Shown in pieces: positions 12,826 through 19,819 of a stretch of DNA of 19,819 nt. The notes below the pieces were generated by a model that saw only the letters and a program-made list of their open reading frames with translations, was not told the origin of the DNA and did no database searches. Position numbers and translations under genes: made by a program. The stretch covers positions 1 to 19,819 of the forward strand of contig DFGB01000029.1 in NCBI GenBank assembly GCA_002371135.1. Reading direction: 5' to 3'. How positions within the stretch are numbered: the stretch's first letter is position 1; each line of letters starts with the position of its first letter. This stretch comes from Verrucomicrobia bacterium UBA3761. GTDB lineage: Bacteria; Verrucomicrobiota; Kiritimatiellia; RFP12; UBA1067.

Positions 12826-15084
12826 TCAAAACTCGACGGTGGCTACGACCGGGAAATGGTCGCTTGGATAAAGGTGCTTGAGCGGACGCGCCGCGGGGAT
12901 TGTGGCGTAGGAGAGGACGCGCACGCCGGGCGAGACGTAGATGTAGTCTATTCTCTGTCCTCGCGCTTTTTCATTGCGCGGCGCCGGAGTCAAGCGCAGC
13001 GCGTCCAGCGTCGTCGTCTCCGCGTCTTGCCACTTCCAGCCGTTGAATGTCCTCCACGGGCCCGCCGGCGGAGTCAGGCTTTCGTAGAGTGCGTTCCTGA
13101 GGACTCGCGAGACGGCGAGCGCCGGCGCCTCCGTCTCGTAGCAATTATGGTCGCCCGTGAAGACGATCGGCGCGCCGCCGCCGAACTCTTTCATGCGCTC
13201 CACAATCAGCATCATTCCCTTCTCGCGTGCCTCGGCGCTCTCGTGGTCGGTGTGGGTGTTGGCGAAGCAGAACTTTTTGCCGCTCTCCTTCTCGCGCAGG
13301 ACGAGATACGAGCAAACGCGCGGGCACGCCGCGCCCCAGCCGACTACGCCGGCGACGTCCGGCGTTTCGCACAGCCAGAACGTCCCGCTCTTCTCGACGT
13401 CGAAACGGCTTTTGCGATAGAACACGGGCGAGGCTTCGTCGCTGACGCGGTCTGCGGCGCGATGGTCGCCGGTGAATTCGTATTCGGGGAGCATCTCCCT
13501 GAGATACGCCGCCTGTTCGGGCCGCACTTCCTGCGCGCCGAATACGTCGAGGTCGAGCCTGCGCACGAGTTTGACGAGATCCTCGCGCCGCTCCTCCCAC
13601 GCGTTTTCCGTGCCGATGTCGCCCGTCGTGAAGCGGATGTTGTAGGTGCCCACGCGGAATTTCCGTGCGCCGGGGTTGCGGACTCTCAACGGGAAAAGGC
13701 TCTTGACGCCGTCTTGGCGCGTGGCGAGCACGACCGCTTCGCCCGCTTTCTTCGCCGAAAGTTCTCCCGCAGGCGAGATTTCCGCGATGTCGTTGAAATA
13801 CTTGTAGAAGTGCTGATACTTGTTATTTGGATTGGCGGCTTTCGCGGCCCTGTCCGCATCGTAGCACCCCCATTTCACGCCAGGGACGCTCGTTTTCAGC
13901 ATCCTGGAGTCGCCTGTTTCGAGCGTTTCTTCGCCGAGATGCACTGTCCTGTCCGCGCCGCCGCCGATGCGCGTGAAGTGCAGGAGATTCTTTTTCCTGT
14001 CGATGTGGATCGCGTCGAACGTCTGTTCGTAAATGGTGAGCTTCTCTTTCCTCGGGAGATTCCCGCACCAGGGAGCGGAACCTGCGATGTAGTCTGAATA
14101 CGCGGCGTCGCACGGCTCGGTAATGTGCCAGATGCCGTGCTGGAACGTCTGGCGCTCCGCGTGTTCATGCCCCGTGAGACTGCAAAGTATCCTGCCGCGC
14201 GCGCCGGAAAAATCGTATTCCCTCGCGCCGACGGAAACTTTGCCGCGATTCTGGTATGCTTCGAGGAGTTTGCGCCACGGCGCGAAGAGCGCGTAGTTGC
14301 CTTGCTCGCCGCTCACAACCGTCGTGACCGGGATGTGGTGCATTACGATTGCGACCCAGCCGGAGGGAAGCGACGCGAGCGCATTTTCCGCAAGCCAGTG
14401 CAACTGCATTTCTCCCATGCCGTATTTCACCGCCCAATAGGAGCGGTCTGTCCTGACGGAGTCGCTCGTGTCGGCGACGATATAGCGTATGCCGCCGGCG
14501 GGCGCGTCGAAATAGTAGTAGCAAGCCTCGGGGTCGGCGGGGTTCACGACGGCGTTCGTCTTGACCGCCGCGGTATCCATGAGAATATCGCGCGCCTCGC
14601 GATTGGAGTAGGTGAAACCGCTCGCGGCGGAGGGGCTGTCGCGAATAGTGAAATCGTGGTTGCCCTTCGCGGGATAGAACTCGCCGCCGGCATTCTCCAC
14701 CGCCGCCACCCATTGTTTGCGATATGCGGCGATGGACCTGTCGATCGACTCCTTGCCGCCGAACGCCTCAGGCATGTCGCCGCCGCACAGAACCTTCTTC
14801 ACCTTGGTTTCAGCGACGAGTTTCGCGAGTATGCGTCCCGAGACGCAGCGGTTGGCCGGAACGTGGAGATCTGTGATGAAGAAGAATGAATCGTCGCAAG
14901 CAGAGGATAATTCGTCGAGCCGGGCGGCGACGCGCGCGAGATAATCGCCGTAGTACGCCGGCAGGCCTTCGCTCTCGGCCCAGACGCGCCAGTCGAGCGC
15001 GGTCGCCACCGCCCCTGCAAGCCCCAGCTTCAAAAATTCGCGCCGAGAAAGCGCCCGCACGGCATTATATTTGGCATTTGGCAT
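12826..15084 (-). CDS. Tat-exported fusion: calcineurin-like phosphoesterase plus EEP-fold phosphatase/nuclease
   Basis: This 752-aa protein joins two hydrolase domains. A twin-arginine signal, SRREFLKLGLAGAVATAL (13-30), points to Tat export. The metallophosphoesterase domain (about 65-370) has all motifs: D72-H74 (TDLHVP), GGD at 101-103, GNHD at 141-144, MHH at 248-250 and GHEH at 305-308. After a link with beta character (370-470), the endonuclease/exonuclease/phosphatase domain (about 475-752) shows GTYNIRF (N482), GAQEV (E519), NTHTDH (609-614), TGDHN (643-647), IDYIYVS and SDHFPV (741-746). Both active sites look intact. The substrate is unknown; phosphorylated or nucleotide-linked extracellular compounds fit. 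ATG 15084 places the Tat motif near the N-terminus. Repeat elements flank the gene on both sides, so it may have its own transcription unit. Confidence 0.88.
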   Translation of the reverse strand: MPNAKYNAVRALSRREFLKLGLAGAVATALDWRVWAESEGLPAYYGDYLARVAARLDELSSACDDSFFFITDLHVPANRCVSGRILAKLVAETKVKKVLCGGDMPEAFGGKESIDRSIAAYRKQWVAAVENAGGEFYPAKGNHDFTIRDSPSAASGFTYSNREARDILMDTAAVKTNAVVNPADPEACYYYFDAPAGGIRYIVADTSDSVRTDRSYWAVKYGMGEMQLHWLAENALASLPSGWVAIVMHHIPVTTVVSGEQGNYALFAPWRKLLEAYQNRGKVSVGAREYDFSGARGRILCSLTGHEHAERQTFQHGIWHITEPCDAAYSDYIAGSAPWCGNLPRKEKLTIYEQTFDAIHIDRKKNLLHFTRIGGGADRTVHLGEETLETGDSRMLKTSVPGVKWGCYDADRAAKAANPNNKYQHFYKYFNDIAEISPAGELSAKKAGEAVVLATRQDGVKSLFPLRVRNPGARKFRVGTYNIRFTTGDIGTENAWEERREDLVKLVRRLDLDVFGAQEVRPEQAAYLREMLPEYEFTGDHRAADRVSDEASPVFYRKSRFDVEKSGTFWLCETPDVAGVVGWGAACPRVCSYLVLREKESGKKFCFANTHTDHESAEAREKGMMLIVERMKEFGGGAPIVFTGDHNCYETEAPALAVSRVLRNALYESLTPPAGPWRTFNGWKWQDAETTTLDALRLTPAPRNEKARGQRIDYIYVSPGVRVLSYATIPAARPLKHLYPSDHFPVVATVEF

Positions 15085-15127
15085 TTTACATTTATTTATT
15101 TTTCGATTTCACTAACATGCAACAGGT

Positions 15128-15448
15128 TTTTAACACAGAGGCACGGAGATACAGAGTTTATCGATTTTACTGATATTTTCCCGTATTCATGGCGAGGATA
15201 TTCCGTATTTATTGCTCCGGCAAATATTAAGGTTGATTTTTATCGCAGAGGCGCAGAGCCGCAGAGACCCCGAGCGTTATCAAAAAATCTTGTAATTATT
15301 ACATTCTCTGCGTCTCCGCGTCTCTGCGATAAAAATCAATATTGTTTGTTGCCGCTTCTATAGATAAAAGCGTGTGTTGATTTGACGTCTCATGAAAAAA
15401 TGCGAAAAGCTTCAGGAAACTCTGTGTCTCTGTGCCTCTGTGTTAAAA
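15128..15448. repeat. Outer palindrome enclosing copy B
   Basis: Arms 15128-15159 and 15417-15448 are 32 nt each and complementary with two mismatches (TTTTAACACAGAGGCAC on one side, GTGCCTCTGTGTTAAAA on the other). They are related to the element at 12682-12785. The space between them holds copy B (15211-15371) with about 50 bp on each side, so one repeat appears to have inserted within the other. Confidence 0.8.
15211..15371. repeat. Palindromic intergenic element, copy B
   Basis: This 161-bp copy is the partner of 12485-12655. Its arms 15233-15250 and 15322-15339 are complementary over all 18 positions (TTGATTTTTATCGCAGAG). Flanks shared with copy A are ATTGCTCCGGCA on the left and TCTATAGAT plus AAGC on the right, so the unit is larger than the hairpin alone. 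The 410-bp gap 15085-15494 consists of this nested repeat structure; no gene or clear promoter was found in it. Confidence 0.85.
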
Positions 15449-15494
15449 TGGAATGCCTGAAATAAATCGAAAATCGAAAAATTCTCCCAATCGC

Positions 15495-16985
15495 TTACTT
15501 CCCTTTCAACCCCTCGATCAAAACCCTCTTGCGCGGCGTGTCGCCGGCGCGATGCAGTTTTTCACGCGATTCGCCCGCGTATTCGACGTTCCAGCCGCGC
15601 CATTCGTTAAACGCGTGGTAGCACCAGTCCCAGCCGTATTCGTCGAAGAGCTCGATGCAGTCCCGGAGATAGCGTTCGGCCCCCGGCGCCCAGGCGACAG
15701 CCGAGAATTCGCCGACGAATATCTTCGCATCGTGGCGCTTTGCGAACGCGACGACCGGCGCGAGTTTCGCGCGCAGCATCTCCTTGTCCCAGCCTCGCGA
15801 AGGGTCCGGCCACCGGCGCTCCGGACTCCATCCGTTCACGCCCTGGTGCGTGAAGTCGGAGGGGATATACATATGCACTTCGTAGATTACGTTCGGCATC
15901 GCGAGCGGCGACATGTATTCATAGGCCGGTGCGCTGGACGACCAGTTCGCTTCCATCACTATCGTCGTCTCTCCGTCTATGCGCCTTATCGCCTCCGCCG
16001 CGAGCCGCTGCGCGTCCCAATAGGAATACGGAACTTCGTGGCGGTTCTGGTGAGGCTCGTTCAAGAGGTCGTAGCCGTATATGACGTCCGCGTTGCCTTT
16101 GAAGCGCCGGGCGATTTTCTCCCAGCACTCGATGTAGAGGTCGAGGCACGATTTGTCGGTGAACATGCGCGTCTCGGAATTGTCGCGGACGCTCCCCGGC
16201 GGAACGTGCAGGTCGACGCAGATCGCCATTCCGTATTTGCGCGCCCAGGCGAGCACCTTTTCGAGCAGATCGAGCCTGCCGTCGAGCCATTTCCCGTATT
16301 CATGGAAATCGAGGTTGGCGTCGATCTTCTGGAAGTTGCGCGACATCTGGAAACGCCCGATCGTCCCGCCCCACGATGCGAGCGTCCGTATGTCGTCTTC
16401 CGTCGGGTCGTGCGGCAGCATCGCGCCGCGCAGCTGCTTCCGGGATGCGACGCGCCCAGGATAGCGTACAGTGTAGTCTTGATTATAGCGCGGGAACTCG
16501 TAGAGAGCGCACGGTTCGACTTTGAACGAAGAAACGTCGAATTCCACGCGTCCGGCCACGTTCTGGAGTCCGAGCGTCACGTCGACCTCGCCGACGCTCG
16601 CAGGCCCGAGGTCTGTTTCGAGGACGAGCGTCGTCCAATCGAAATCGCCGCCCCTGTGGTCGGCCTGCGGCCATTTCCCGGCGCCGGACGCCGGGTCGCG
16701 GTAGTGGAACATGAACTTGAGGCCGAAGTACGATTTGTCGGGCCGCCCGATGCCGCGGCCCCTCGCGCGTATCGTGGCGCGGATGCCGCCGGAGAGACCG
16801 CCGAGGTCGAGCTTCGCGTGCGCCGCGCCGCCGCCCGGATCCCCGTGCGTGTCGATGACGACGATGTCGCCCGAGCGCGTCGCGTTGCGCCCGAGCGACC
16901 ACTCGACCGCACACGGGAGGGGCGCGCTTGCCGCCATCCCGTACGCCGCCGACAATGCAAATGCCAATGCAAGACGGATCTTCAT
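15495..16985 (-). CDS. Secreted GH5 endoglycanase-like hydrolase with N-terminal beta-sandwich
   Basis: This 496-aa protein has a signal peptide at 1-20 (MKIRLALAFALSAAYGMAAS). Residues about 25-160 look like a jelly-roll carbohydrate-binding domain (SYFGLKFMFHYRDP, WTTLVLETDLGP). The TIM barrel follows (about 170-490) with the GH5 pattern: GTIGRFQMSR near 207-216, ICVDLHVPPG (255-264), the acid/base in YDLLNEPHQN (E310), IYEVHMYIPS (367-376) and the nucleophile in KIFVGEFSAV (E426). GH5 members act on beta-linked glucans, mannans and related chains with retention; the exact substrate is not visible. Its ATG overlaps the stop of the upstream repeat protein in ATGA (16982-16985), so the two are translationally coupled. 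The start is fixed by this overlap and the signal peptide. Confidence 0.9.
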   Translation of the reverse strand: MKIRLALAFALSAAYGMAASAPLPCAVEWSLGRNATRSGDIVVIDTHGDPGGGAAHAKLDLGGLSGGIRATIRARGRGIGRPDKSYFGLKFMFHYRDPASGAGKWPQADHRGGDFDWTTLVLETDLGPASVGEVDVTLGLQNVAGRVEFDVSSFKVEPCALYEFPRYNQDYTVRYPGRVASRKQLRGAMLPHDPTEDDIRTLASWGGTIGRFQMSRNFQKIDANLDFHEYGKWLDGRLDLLEKVLAWARKYGMAICVDLHVPPGSVRDNSETRMFTDKSCLDLYIECWEKIARRFKGNADVIYGYDLLNEPHQNRHEVPYSYWDAQRLAAEAIRRIDGETTIVMEANWSSSAPAYEYMSPLAMPNVIYEVHMYIPSDFTHQGVNGWSPERRWPDPSRGWDKEMLRAKLAPVVAFAKRHDAKIFVGEFSAVAWAPGAERYLRDCIELFDEYGWDWCYHAFNEWRGWNVEYAGESREKLHRAGDTPRKRVLIEGLKGK

Positions 16986-19603
16986 CGTATGACAATCAGC
17001 AGACCAGGCGTGATTTTTTCACCGTCGTCTCCGACGCTGGGGAACTGCGTATATGTTCCAGGCGAAGAGACGAGTTGCGGAAGATATGGCGTTTGGTTCT
17101 TGAAGTCCCACAGCGCCACAAGCCCGTTCGAGAGTCTGACCGGCTTGAAGTTGCGCACAAGCTTCATATCGCTTCCGTCCGTGTTGCCCTGATAAAGCTT
17201 CAGGTAGTAGAGCCGCGCCGCGCCGGGATACTCCGGCTTCCCGTCCTTATCCATGGCAAACAAATAGAGATCGTAGCCGGTGTCGACGGTTTCATGTGGC
17301 TGGATATAGGTGGTGCTTTGTCCAGTAGTCCATTTCGTCGTGCCGTTTACCGTCACTTCCTGCTTGCCTACCGACAATTCCGTCTGGACGGTGTAGTCGG
17401 TGTCTACTGCGCAGGGGCTGAACGACTGCGCCAAGCGGTAGCCGATGTAGAAGACGTTGTCTTTGCTGCCATTGTGTATCAAGTAGAAGCGCGAGTCCCC
17501 ATTTCGGGAATCGAGAAAACCCTTGTCCGCTTTTTCCTTGAACTGCAACTTGACATCCGCTTTCGTTCCCGACCTGCCACTGACGCCCGTATCTACGAAG
17601 ATCGTGCCGTCGGATTCGACGTAATCGACGTAGCAGTCCGGCTTCTCCTCGCCTGTGAGGATGATGTTGCCGGTTTCTGTCGCGGGGATGTAGGGCGAGG
17701 GGAAATAGACGCATCCTGTAACCATGTCGTAGAGAGCGGCCTTGTTCTCGTAGATGCAAGGTTTGAACTCGCGGACTTTCTTGTCGTCCTGCCAGATTTC
17801 GAGCCCGTAGCAGCGTGCGGCGGAGCGGTAGCGCGAACCGGACGAAAAGATGTGGAGGTTGCGTCCTGTGTCGAAGCCGGAGTCGTTCGAGAGCGACCAA
17901 ATCTGCGTTCCGCCGAGTTCGACTGTCTGCGCACCATTCATGAACGAAGCGTCGAAGGAATACTTGGTTCCGGCCGAGGTCATTGAAGTCGACGTTGAAG
18001 CGCCGTATGCGACGGAGCTGTTGCCGAGCCCGTTCCCGTAGCCGCCCCATATTTTTTGGTTTTCGGCATACATCATGAAGAAGAATGTCGGCCAGTATGT
18101 CGGGTCGTCTGCGCCAAGATAGCATCGTCCGTTCCTGTAGATCGGCGCTTCGAGGTATGTGTTCTCCTCGTTGGCCTTCGTGCGAAGATTCGCCGCCCAT
18201 GCGAATTCGCCCTTGGCGCGCGTCCCGTAGCGGGCGCTGACGCCGGTATCGAGCGTCTGGGTGCCGTCGGACTCGATGTAATCGACGAAGATGACATTTT
18301 TCGCCTTGGTTTCGGCTGTCTGCAAAGGACCGTTCAAAAGGCCGCGCTTTGCGTGGAAGATGCGCTTTGAAACTTCGTCGTAGAGCGCAAATTCGCCGTC
18401 CTTCAAGCATGGCTTGAAGTCGCGCACGAGTTCGCCGTCCTGCCGGATTTTGAGGCTGTAGAGGCGGTAGACGCCGCCATCTGCGATATTGCCATTGTCG
18501 TTGCGTCCGAAGAGGTATAGCGAAAGGCCGGTCTCTATCGAGGTCGCGTCCGCCCCGCTGTAACCAACGGTTTCCGTTTCCTCATCGGCGCTCTTCTTCA
18601 CGAGGGATTGGGCGTTTGCCGCAAGCGACGTGCGGAAATAATACTTTTCTCCGTTGGCGTACGAGCCGCCGTCAGTCAAGCGTTTTCCATAGCTGCAGGC
18701 CATTTTGGCCTCGAAGGAATGGAAGAGGTCGAAATAGACTCTACCGGCGGTAACCGCGCCGAGAAGTCCTTTGCGAAGAGTCCGTTTGTGCAGCGTGGCG
18801 ACTTCAATCTCCGCCTCCGTCCCGGCGCGGGCTTCGACTTCGGTGTCGATGAAGTTCACGCCTGTAGATTCCACGTATTCTACGAATTTGTCGGGGACTT
18901 CGCTGTTTTCATCAGCGGCGACGAGATTGGCGCTCGATTTAGAGTAGAGTATTTCGCCGGTCACGGCATCGTAAAGTCCGGCACGGTTGTTTTTCACGCA
19001 AGGGATGAGGTCGCGCTGGAGCGTCATTGCGCCGCCGTCCTCCGGCCCCTGCCATATTTTCAAGCGGTAGCAGCGGGTTTTGGAGTAAGCGTTGGCGCTG
19101 CCGTTGCGGTTGTTGGCGAAAATGAAGAAGGAGCGTTGCGTGTCGATTCCGGCGCTAGTCTTGTTCCAGATTTGGAGACCGTCGACCGTAATCGTGGTCG
19201 TCGTCTCCCCCGCGCTGTTGGTTGCGGAAAGTTCGGCGGCGTAGTCGTAAATGCGGTTTTTCTCCCAGCGCGCCGCAGCGTTGTTGTAGAAAACTTCGTC
19301 CAGCTTTCCGCCCGCGCAAGTGTAGATTACGTTGTAGGAGGATTCCGACCCATGTTTGTATGTGTAGCAAAGGTAAAGGCGGGTGTCGGTCGAATTGTCA
19401 CCGGACGAGAAAAACGCGTTGTCGCCGAAGTCCATCCACTCGACCTGTGCTTCGACTCTGGTGTTCCAGCGGCCGGTGACGCCGGTGTCGACATATTGGC
19501 TGCCGGTGGACTCGACGTAGCGGACGAACTTGTCGGGCTGATCGGCAAATGCCGAGCCTGCAATCAATATGCTCAACGCGACTGCGATACTTCTGCCTGC
19601 CAT
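16982..19603 (-). CDS. Secreted protein with four ConA/LamG-like repeats
   Basis: This 873-aa protein has a signal peptide (1-20, ending GSAFA). The rest is four divergent repeats of about 200 residues, at about 23-224, 237-421, 437-637 and 655-850. Each opens with V.YVES(T/D)G....DTGV and a beta-rich core, includes a G/F-D-T-G...L-x-(I/L)-F strand and a YxLKIWQ strand, and the first three close with F/LxPC...N..ALYD.VTG.I.Y. The pattern resembles concanavalin/LamG-type jelly rolls. No catalytic motif or cell-wall anchor is seen, so a role in binding carbohydrate or the cell surface is inference. It leads the minus-strand cluster and overlaps GH5 by 4 bp, perhaps working as its binding partner. 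GGAGGAG (19610-19616) lies 6 nt before the ATG, the strongest ribosome site in the window. Confidence 0.85.
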   Translation of the reverse strand: MAGRSIAVALSILIAGSAFADQPDKFVRYVESTGSQYVDTGVTGRWNTRVEAQVEWMDFGDNAFFSSGDNSTDTRLYLCYTYKHGSESSYNVIYTCAGGKLDEVFYNNAAARWEKNRIYDYAAELSATNSAGETTTTITVDGLQIWNKTSAGIDTQRSFFIFANNRNGSANAYSKTRCYRLKIWQGPEDGGAMTLQRDLIPCVKNNRAGLYDAVTGEILYSKSSANLVAADENSEVPDKFVEYVESTGVNFIDTEVEARAGTEAEIEVATLHKRTLRKGLLGAVTAGRVYFDLFHSFEAKMACSYGKRLTDGGSYANGEKYYFRTSLAANAQSLVKKSADEETETVGYSGADATSIETGLSLYLFGRNDNGNIADGGVYRLYSLKIRQDGELVRDFKPCLKDGEFALYDEVSKRIFHAKRGLLNGPLQTAETKAKNVIFVDYIESDGTQTLDTGVSARYGTRAKGEFAWAANLRTKANEENTYLEAPIYRNGRCYLGADDPTYWPTFFFMMYAENQKIWGGYGNGLGNSSVAYGASTSTSMTSAGTKYSFDASFMNGAQTVELGGTQIWSLSNDSGFDTGRNLHIFSSGSRYRSAARCYGLEIWQDDKKVREFKPCIYENKAALYDMVTGCVYFPSPYIPATETGNIILTGEEKPDCYVDYVESDGTIFVDTGVSGRSGTKADVKLQFKEKADKGFLDSRNGDSRFYLIHNGSKDNVFYIGYRLAQSFSPCAVDTDYTVQTELSVGKQEVTVNGTTKWTTGQSTTYIQPHETVDTGYDLYLFAMDKDGKPEYPGAARLYYLKLYQGNTDGSDMKLVRNFKPVRLSNGLVALWDFKNQTPYLPQLVSSPGTYTQFPSVGDDGEKITPGLLIVIR

Positions 19604-19609
19604 AAGTTT

Positions 19610-19640
19610 CTCCTCCTTTGTTCAGTATGGCGTTATTATA
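19610..19640 (-). promoter_or_regulatory. Promoter and ribosome site of the glycan cluster
   Basis: On the minus strand an extended -10, TGCTATAAT (hexamer 19635-19640), precedes a short leader with GGAGGAG at 19610-19616, 6 nt from the ATG at 19603. The -35 is poor, as is often tolerated with an extended -10. Confidence 0.7.
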
Positions 19641-19674
19641 GCACAAACAAACAAGAGATTTCCACGTCTTGATG

Positions 19675-19697
19675 CGCAAAAAACATTGCTTTTTGCG
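19675..19697. promoter_or_regulatory. Candidate operator palindrome between divergent promoters
   Basis: CGCAAAAA (19675-19682) and TTTTTGCG (19690-19697) are perfect 8-nt arms around a 7-nt spacer. The site lies roughly midway between the two divergent -10 boxes, in the area where both -35 regions fall. That position suits a regulator controlling both genes. Confidence 0.5.
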
Positions 19698-19724
19698 AAA
19701 GCACTATCACTCGAAACGAAAATA

Positions 19725-19733
19725 TGGTATAAT
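19725..19733 (+). promoter_or_regulatory. Extended -10 promoter of the right-edge gene
   Basis: TGGTATAAT ends at 19733 (TATAAT 19728-19733), only 9 bp before the ATG at 19743. Transcription would start at about 19739-19741, so the message would be almost leaderless. No separate ribosome site fits in the space. Confidence 0.6.
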
Positions 19734-19742
19734 TTTACCCGT

Positions 19743-19819
19743 ATGGAAAACGAAACACCGGATACTATACGCATACTCGTCCACTTGAAAGCCTCGCTCA
19801 AGGCGTCGCGCGACTTGAC
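19743..19819 (+). CDS. Start of a divergent gene, possibly a transcriptional regulator (partial)
   Basis: ATG at 19743 opens a frame that runs off the window. The visible part is 25 residues, beginning MENETPDTIRILVHLKASLK and followed by ASRDL. The beta strand IRILVHL followed by a helix resembles the opening of the sugar-binding domain in XylR/AraC- or LacI-type regulators. This fits its divergent position against a polysaccharide cluster, with a shared palindrome. The fragment is too short to assign a family, so the function is a guess from context. The gene has a good extended -10 and nearly no leader. Confidence 0.5.
   Translation, partial: MENETPDTIRILVHLKASLKASRDL

Noticed and set aside
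12657..12829. A 67-codon minus-strand frame in the repeat region
   Set aside because: It is made of the ACACAGAGG palindrome and AT-rich joints and has no coding features.

Overview
The window is GC-rich bacterial DNA with two halves: a defence and mobile-element half (1 to about 8.5 kb) and a plant-polysaccharide half (about 9.3 kb to the end), with a small glycosyltransferase/pectate lyase operon inside the first half. The organism is most likely a gut or sediment polysaccharide degrader. Secreted PL1, GH127, GH63-like and GH5 enzymes, a C-terminal DGDGIPDWWE module, no SusC/SusD genes, a repeated YVESTGxQYVDTGV protein and many palindromic intergenic repeats all resemble members of the PVC group such as Kiritimatiellota. 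This assignment is inference from gene style; there is no marker gene.

Region by region. 1-1118 is the trailer end of a type I-E-like CRISPR array (19 repeats, 18 spacers, exact 61-nt period) whose leader and cas genes would lie left of the window. 1127-2475 is an ISL3-family insertion sequence abutting the last repeat; its transposase has two nonsense codons. 6069-2581 (minus) is a compact operon: GT2, GT4 (ATGA overlap), then a secreted pectate lyase whose linker is built from a heptanucleotide repeat. 6176-6567 is a decayed Rpn/PDDEXK-family gene that still has its promoter. 6607-8318 is an ISKra4-like element with a doubly frameshifted transposase. 8427-8525 looks like a relic type I-C CRISPR unit (two repeats, one spacer) fused to the 5' side of a headless esterase gene (8517-9281, plus).

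From 19.6 kb leftwards runs a minus-strand degradation cluster: a four-repeat ConA/LamG-like secreted protein, a GH5 enzyme (ATGA overlap), a Tat-exported fusion of a calcineurin-like phosphoesterase and an EEP-fold domain, a GH127 beta-L-arabinofuranosidase, and a GH63/MGH1-like enzyme. It ends at a hairpin shared with the convergent esterase remnant. The two long gaps in the cluster hold related palindromic repeats: two copies of one element about 160-170 bp long, one of them nested inside a second palindrome. The cluster is divergent from a gene that starts at 19743 and runs off the right edge, possibly its regulator. Between the two promoters, which both have extended -10 boxes, lies an 8-bp-arm palindrome that could be an operator.

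Together the enzymes suggest attack on pectin, arabinan or hydroxyproline-rich plant wall glycans. The strongest candidates for something undescribed are the relic I-C unit, the nested palindromic element family and the phosphoesterase-EEP fusion.
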